This document shows positions 36,550 to 40,856 of a stretch of 40,856 bases of DNA, one piece after another; within the stretch, counting starts at the first letter, position 1, and every line of letters begins with the position of its first letter. The notes under the pieces were generated by a model. It was not told the origin of the DNA, did no database searches, and worked only from the letters and a program-made list of their open reading frames with translations. The position numbers and the translations under genes are program-made. The stretch comes from Wolbachia endosymbiont of Litomosoides brasiliensis (GTDB lineage: Bacteria; Pseudomonadota; Alphaproteobacteria; Rickettsiales; Anaplasmataceae), in assembly GCF_013366805.1 (NCBI RefSeq), contig NZ_WQMO01000010.1:1-40856 (forward strand), written 5' to 3'.

Positions 36550-37829
36550 TGGATAACAACAATGGTGATTTACACTACTGTTCTTTTTGTAACAAGGCAC
36601 AAAACGAAGTAGATAAGTTGATTACTAATTCTTCAGATGGTTTAAAAGTGTTTATTTGTAATGAGTGTATAGAATTATCCCATAAAGCAATAAGTCAAAA
36701 GAAAGGTGGGTCTTTTCATTCAGATTATATGTCTGATGTGAAGTTGTTACTAAAAAAGCCTGAAGATATAAAAAATTTTCTTAGCAAGCACGTTGTGGGT
36801 CAAGAGCACGCACAATATGTTTTGTCTGTGGCTATGTATAACCATTGTCAATCTATGGCGCAATTTAATGCTATTAGTGATATTGAAATTGAAAAATCGA
36901 ATGTGATGCTTATCGGTCCGACTGGTTCTGGTAAAACTTTGCTAGCTAAAACACTTGCTAAAGTTTCAGATGTACCATTCGCTATGGCTGATGCGACAAC
37001 TTTGACTGAAGCAGGTTATGTGGGTGATGATGTGGAAAGCGTGTTATCACGTCTATTGCAAGCTGCAAATTATGATGTTGCAAAGGCACAGCGTGGTATA
37101 GTGTTTATAGATGAGATAGATAAAATTACAAGAAAGTCTGAAAGCACTTCAATAACACGTGATGTTTCAGGTGAGGGAGTTCAGCAAGCTTTGCTTAAGA
37201 TCATGGAAGGTACAGTTGCTTATGTTCCACCACAAGGTGGGCGAAAGCACCCACAACAAGAGTTTATACAAGTAGATACTAATAACATATTATTTATTTG
37301 TGGGGGAGCTTTTGAAGGTCTAGATAAAATTATTGAAGCAAGAAAAAAGGGAACGTCAGTTGGCTTTGGAGCAGATATAAGTCAATCTAAAGAGCAAAAG
37401 AAAAAGAATGCTTTGCATGATGTTCAACCTGAAGATTTGATCAAATTTGGTTTAATACCGGAATTTGTAGGGCGGGTTCCAATAACTGCTGTTTTAGATG
37501 AGCTAGATCATGAAGATTTAGTACATGTATTGGTAGAGCCAAGAAATGCACTAATAAAGCAATATAAAGCGTTACTTGCTTTTAGCAAGGTAAATCTTGA
37601 ATTTTCAGATGAAGCAATATCGGCTATTGCTGAAAAAGCTATGAGTTATAAAACAGGTGCAAGGATGTTACGTGCTATTTTAGAATCACTTTTGCTTGAT
37701 GTTATGTATACAGCTGGAAATGGGAGTTTTGAGAGCAGTACAATAATAATCACTAAGGAAATGGTAGAATTAGGAAAAGCGGTGATTAATCATAATAACA
37801 AGGGCAATGTTATAACAGTTAATGATTAA
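36549..37829 (+). CDS. clpX: ATP-dependent Clp protease ATPase subunit ClpX
   Basis: Hexameric AAA+ unfoldase that delivers substrates to ClpP. The 426 residues begin with the zinc-binding domain (Cys11, Cys14, Cys37, Cys40; YCSFCNKAQ ... [11 protein letters not shown]). Then come [20 protein letters not shown], Walker [19 protein letters not shown], the [13 protein letters not shown] loop, Walker [12 protein letters not shown], the sensor and IGF loop equivalent [15 protein letters not shown], and [15 protein letters not shown]. The pore and ClpP-docking parts are all present. Confidence 0.96.
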   Translation: MDNNNGDLHYCSFCNKAQNEVDKLITNSSDGLKVFICNECIELSHKAISQKKGGSFHSDYMSDVKLLLKKPEDIKNFLSKHVVGQEHAQYVLSVAMYNHCQSMAQFNAISDIEIEKSNVMLIGPTGSGKTLLAKTLAKVSDVPFAMADATTLTEAGYVGDDVESVLSRLLQAANYDVAKAQRGIVFIDEIDKITRKSESTSITRDVSGEGVQQALLKIMEGTVAYVPPQGGRKHPQQEFIQVDTNNILFICGGAFEGLDKIIEARKKGTSVGFGADISQSKEQKKKNALHDVQPEDLIKFGLIPEFVGRVPITAVLDELDHEDLVHVLVEPRNALIKQYKALLAFSKVNLEFSDEAISAIAEKAMSYKTGARMLRAILESLLLDVMYTAGNGSFESSTIIITKEMVELGKAVINHNNKGNVITVND

Positions 37830-37843
37830 CTTGGACATGTATT

Positions 37844-40303
37844 ATGAACGTTGAATGTACTGTAGATTCTGGTTTTGCTACATTGCCAGTATTGCCTTTA
37901 AGAGATGTAGTAATTTTTCCAAATATAATGGTACCTTTATTTATAGGTAGGGAAAAATCTATTAATGCACTAGAGTATGCAATTAATGATCGTAATCGTC
38001 AAAATGAGATTTTTCTTGTAGCACAGCAAGATAGTTCTATTGATAACCCGGAGCCAAAAGATCTGTATGGAGTAGGTGTGTTGGCACATATTGTGCACCC
38101 GTTGATAAAATTACCTGACAATGCAGTAAAAGTTGTGATCCAAGGAGTAAGCAGGGGGAGAGTTGTAGAGTATATTAACTCTCATGCTTTGCTACAGGCT
38201 AGGGTAAAGTTAGATAGTTATCATGAGTGTGAGGAAAGTGAGGATAGTATTAATCTGGAAGCTTTAAGGCGAGCTGTTGTAAATGCGTTTGATAGTTGGT
38301 GTAAGCTAAACAAAAAAAATCATCCTGAAATTGTTGTTAATCCTGTTGAGCAGATCAAAGAAATTGATCAACTTGTGGATACGGTAATTTCGTATTTAAA
38401 TATAAAGGCGTCAGATAAACAAAGTATACTTGAAACTTATGGTCTGGAAGAGCGTTTAGAAAAAGCCTTTGCTTTTATTGAAAGAGAAATAAGTATTTTA
38501 AACGCACAGAACCGTTTATGTAAAACAATTAAGTCGCAAGTTGAAAGCACTCAGAAAGTTTACTACCTTAATGAGCAGTTGAAAGCCATACAGAAAGAAC
38601 TTGGCGAATTTGAGAATGGAGAGGAGGGAAATATAATAAATGAGTTTGAAAAGAAGATAAATGAAATAAAGCTTTCTCAGGAAGCAAAGGAAAAAGCTAT
38701 GACTGAATTAAAGAGATATAAAAAGATGAATCCTATTTCTCCTGAAGCTACGGTTATATCTAATTATCTGTATTGGTTGCTTGATCTGCCATGGGGAAGG
38801 TGCAAAGATGCGAAGATTAATTTAAATGCAGCTAAAAAGATCTTAGATGAAAATCATTATGGCATAGAAAAAGTAAAAGATAGGATAATAGAATTTTTAG
38901 CGGTATTAAAGAGAGTAAAAGAGATAAGAGGTCCTATACTTTGCTTAGTTGGACCACCTGGTGTTGGTAAAACTTCTTTAGCCAAATCTATGGCAAGAGC
39001 GGTAGGAAGGGATTTTGTTCGCATAGCTCTTGGTGGTGTGCGTGACGAATCTGAGATACGTGGCCATAGGAAAACTTATATTGGTTCAATGCCTGGCAAA
39101 ATTATTCAGCATATGAAGAAAGCTAATTCGTGTAACCCACTTTTTTTGCTTGATGAAATAGATAAGATGGGTTCTGATTCGCGTGGTGATCCTGCATCTG
39201 CATTGCTTGAAGTTTTGGATACTGAACATAATAAGCACTTTACGGATCATTATTTAGAAGTTGAGTTTGATCTTTCAAGTGTAATGTTTGTAGCTACGGC
39301 AAACAGCTTAAATTTGCCACACCCTTTGCGTGATAGGATGGAGGTCATACAATTATCTGGTTATACTGAGGATGAAAAAATTAGTATTGCTAAATATCAT
39401 CTAATTCCCAAATTAAAAAAAGAGCATGGTTTGCGTCAGAGAGAATGGAGCATAGCTAATGATGCACTATATGAGTTAATACGCTTATATACACGTGAAA
39501 GTGGTGTCCGTAGTATGGAAAGGGAGCTTGCAAAGCTTATGAGGAAAGCAGTTAAAGAAATACTGGCAGGTCAAAATAAGAAAATATCTGTAAGGATTGA
39601 CAACTTACAAGACTATTTGGGAGTGCGTAAATACACCTTTGGTATTGCAGAAAAAGATAGCTTGGTGGGAGTAGTGACGGGGCTTGCCTATACTGAAACA
39701 GGTGGTGATATTTTAATGATAGAATCAGTCCTGATTCCTGGCAAGGGAGAAATAAAATACACAGGAAAGCTTGGAGAAGTTATGCAAGAATCTATAAAGG
39801 CTGCATATAGTTATATTCGATCAAATTGTCTGTTTTTTGGTATAAAACCTGAAAAATTTCAAAATAATGATATACATTTACATCTACCTGAGGGTGCTGT
39901 ACCAAAGGATGGCCCTTCTGCTGGTAGTGCAGTATGTACATCTATTGTTTCTCTTATGACAGACATACCGGTTAACAAAAATGTTGCTATGACAGGTGAG
40001 GTGACATTGCGTGGTAGAGTTTTAGCTATTGGAGGATTAAGAGAAAAGTTACTTGCAGCGCTCAGAGGATCGATCAAGACTGTGATTATACCTAGCGAAA
40101 ATGAAAAGGATATACAGGAAATTCCAGCAAATATTAAAGAAAAGATCAACGTAGTTTTTGTTAAGAACATTGATGAAGTTGTAAAAATTGCTTTGATACG
40201 GCCTACTATTCCAATTAAAAGTGATAGTGGAAGTAGTGCACCTTCTTCCTCTATAAAAAATAGAGAAGATGATTTTCCTGGATTAGAAACGCTTAAGCAT
40301 TGA
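37844..40303 (+). CDS. lon: ATP-dependent protease Lon
   Basis: Homo-oligomeric AAA+ protease that degrades damaged and short-lived regulatory proteins. The 819 residues have the N-terminal substrate domain (TLPVLPLRDVVIFPNIMVPL, then FIGREKS), a helical linker with YYLNEQLKAIQKELGE, Walker A CLVGPPGVGKTSLAKSMARA, and Walker B PLFLLDEIDKMGSD. The C-terminal peptidase domain holds the Ser-Lys dyad (PKDGPSAGSAVCTSI and IGGLREKLLAALRG). It closes the tig-clpP-clpX-lon run, 14 bases after clpX. The stop is immediately followed by IS sequence, and the last residues (after PGLETLKH) may be at the very edge of the insertion. Confidence 0.96.
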   Translation: MNVECTVDSGFATLPVLPLRDVVIFPNIMVPLFIGREKSINALEYAINDRNRQNEIFLVAQQDSSIDNPEPKDLYGVGVLAHIVHPLIKLPDNAVKVVIQGVSRGRVVEYINSHALLQARVKLDSYHECEESEDSINLEALRRAVVNAFDSWCKLNKKNHPEIVVNPVEQIKEIDQLVDTVISYLNIKASDKQSILETYGLEERLEKAFAFIEREISILNAQNRLCKTIKSQVESTQKVYYLNEQLKAIQKELGEFENGEEGNIINEFEKKINEIKLSQEAKEKAMTELKRYKKMNPISPEATVISNYLYWLLDLPWGRCKDAKINLNAAKKILDENHYGIEKVKDRIIEFLAVLKRVKEIRGPILCLVGPPGVGKTSLAKSMARAVGRDFVRIALGGVRDESEIRGHRKTYIGSMPGKIIQHMKKANSCNPLFLLDEIDKMGSDSRGDPASALLEVLDTEHNKHFTDHYLEVEFDLSSVMFVATANSLNLPHPLRDRMEVIQLSGYTEDEKISIAKYHLIPKLKKEHGLRQREWSIANDALYELIRLYTRESGVRSMERELAKLMRKAVKEILAGQNKKISVRIDNLQDYLGVRKYTFGIAEKDSLVGVVTGLAYTETGGDILMIESVLIPGKGEIKYTGKLGEVMQESIKAAYSYIRSNCLFFGIKPEKFQNNDIHLHLPEGAVPKDGPSAGSAVCTSIVSLMTDIPVNKNVAMTGEVTLRGRVLAIGGLREKLLAALRGSIKTVIIPSENEKDIQEIPANIKEKINVVFVKNIDEVVKIALIRPTIPIKSDSGSSAPSSSIKNREDDFPGLETLKH

Positions 40304-40330
40304 ATTACAGAGTTATTTAATTGCGGAGTG
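40304..40330 (-). mobile_element. IS630-like element copy J, left fragment
   Basis: The stretch attacagagttatttaattg and following matches the region just inside the left end of minus-strand copies (attgcagagttgtttaattg in F). The outermost 30-odd bases, including the terminal repeat, are missing, so it abuts the lon stop codon directly. Confidence 0.65.
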
Positions 40331-40558
40331 ATACCATTTTACTGTACAAGGAACGGGTAAATGACAATGGAAAAGAAGCCATACTGAAGTAAGTAAAATA
40401 ACGAGGTTTAATGGCATTAAAATTAATAATTATTGGATAAAAAAAAGTCGTGAAATCAGTAAAAAAATGCTGAAGAAAGTACGAAATAGCGCATATGTGC
40501 AAAAAAACTTAAATGCTGTAATCGCAGCAAGAAAGCATAGTACAACAGCCATCAAAAA
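40331..40558 (+). mobile_element. IS630-like element copy I, 5' part, nested in copy J
   Basis: Plus-strand left portion of a copy from the terminal repeat ataccattttactgtacaag through the leader and helix-turn-helix region (KKLNAVIAARKHSTTAI in pieces), ending at about acagccatcaaaaaca. The 3' three quarters are absent. It interrupts copy J in the opposite orientation, as F interrupts E. Confidence 0.75.
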
Positions 40559-40856
40559 CATTACGCAAAATGTTCTGTTTTATATATAACCAAAGTCTCT
40601 CAATAGGGTTGAGCTCAAGTGAGTATGGTGGTTATATGATCTCAATATTTTTAGGTAACTTTAAATTTTTTGACTTATACTAACTAGCACAATCCATGCC
40701 AAGAAAGACTTCTCGTGTTCTAAAATATTGCAACATTTGTTCAAGAAACATATTCATACAATCAGTGTTGACATTCGGTGCAAATAAACAACTAGAACTC
40801 TCTCCATATTCTTAGGATTAACTGTACTGTAGAGATAAAAAATTTTTCTACCCAAT
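40559..40856 (-). mobile_element. IS630-like element copy J, continuing off the window
   Basis: Minus-strand element text resumes at ttacgcaaaatgttctg. It includes the reverse complement of the LNPIERLW segment (ctctcaatagggttgagctc) and the NTDCMNMFLEQMLQYF region, and continues past the right edge of the window. About 65-70 bases of the element are missing between this part and the left fragment. Confidence 0.78.

Noticed and set aside
1-40856. CRISPR array or WO-type prophage
   Set aside because: No regularly spaced direct repeats and no capsid, tail or terminase genes were seen; the spaced repeats are IS copies.

Overview
The window reads as AT-rich chromosomal DNA from a Wolbachia-type endosymbiont (Alphaproteobacteria, Rickettsiales, Anaplasmataceae). 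The basis is the style of the protein sequences (for example L13, S9 and the Clp/Lon proteins), ankyrin-repeat and secreted repeat proteins, short rearranged operons of housekeeping genes, and many decayed insertion sequences and pseudogenes. Strain and supergroup cannot be fixed from sequence alone. The heavy decay would fit a long-term, vertically inherited lineage such as one in a filarial nematode, but that is inference.

Layout. 1-1,520: the tail of an IS630-like remnant, then a frameshifted gene for a secreted ankyrin protein. 1,532-9,180: an intact block with a secreted pentapeptide-repeat protein, gmk, dksA, ccmB, rlmE, a PopZ-like (DUF2497) protein, a TolC-family outer membrane protein, rplM-rpsI and an HU/IHF-type protein. 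9,254-14,292: a pdxJ pseudogene, IS copy B, ftsQ and ddl, and IS copy C. 14,293-18,337: dapE, a glycerol-1-phosphate dehydrogenase-like pseudogene, a dprA pseudogene and fdxA. 18,500-21,020: an RDD-family remnant cut by IS copy D, then an ankyrin/coiled-coil pseudogene. 21,137-24,300: trxB and a 2-Cys peroxiredoxin, then a nest of two antiparallel IS copies (E and F). 24,603-30,247: a BamB-like beta-propeller gene overlapping a first lpd gene, IS copy G, and a second lpd gene. 30,240-34,185: a truncated remnant, IS copy H, murG, gshB and a BON-domain lipoprotein gene. 34,326-40,303: tRNA-Leu(UAG) and the protein quality-control run tig-clpP-clpX-lon. The window ends in another nested IS pair (I and J).

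How the genes work together. The intact genes serve the envelope and cell wall (murG, ddl, ftsQ, dapE, tolC-like, BON protein, bamB-like), cytochrome c maturation (ccmB), redox defence (trxB, peroxiredoxin, gshB), central metabolism (two E3 subunits, ferredoxin), translation and proteostasis. The decayed genes are peripheral: vitamin B6 synthesis, DNA uptake/processing, glycerol-1-phosphate metabolism, an RDD membrane protein and ankyrin effectors.

The main structural theme is one IS630-family element. It appears about ten times as dead copies, two of them nested in opposite orientation inside other copies, and it sits at or near several of the broken genes. I did not find a clearly new multi-gene system. 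The best leads are the PopZ-like protein, the large secreted pentapeptide protein, the zinc-ligand-poor DksA, the G1P dehydrogenase relic and the antiparallel IS nests.
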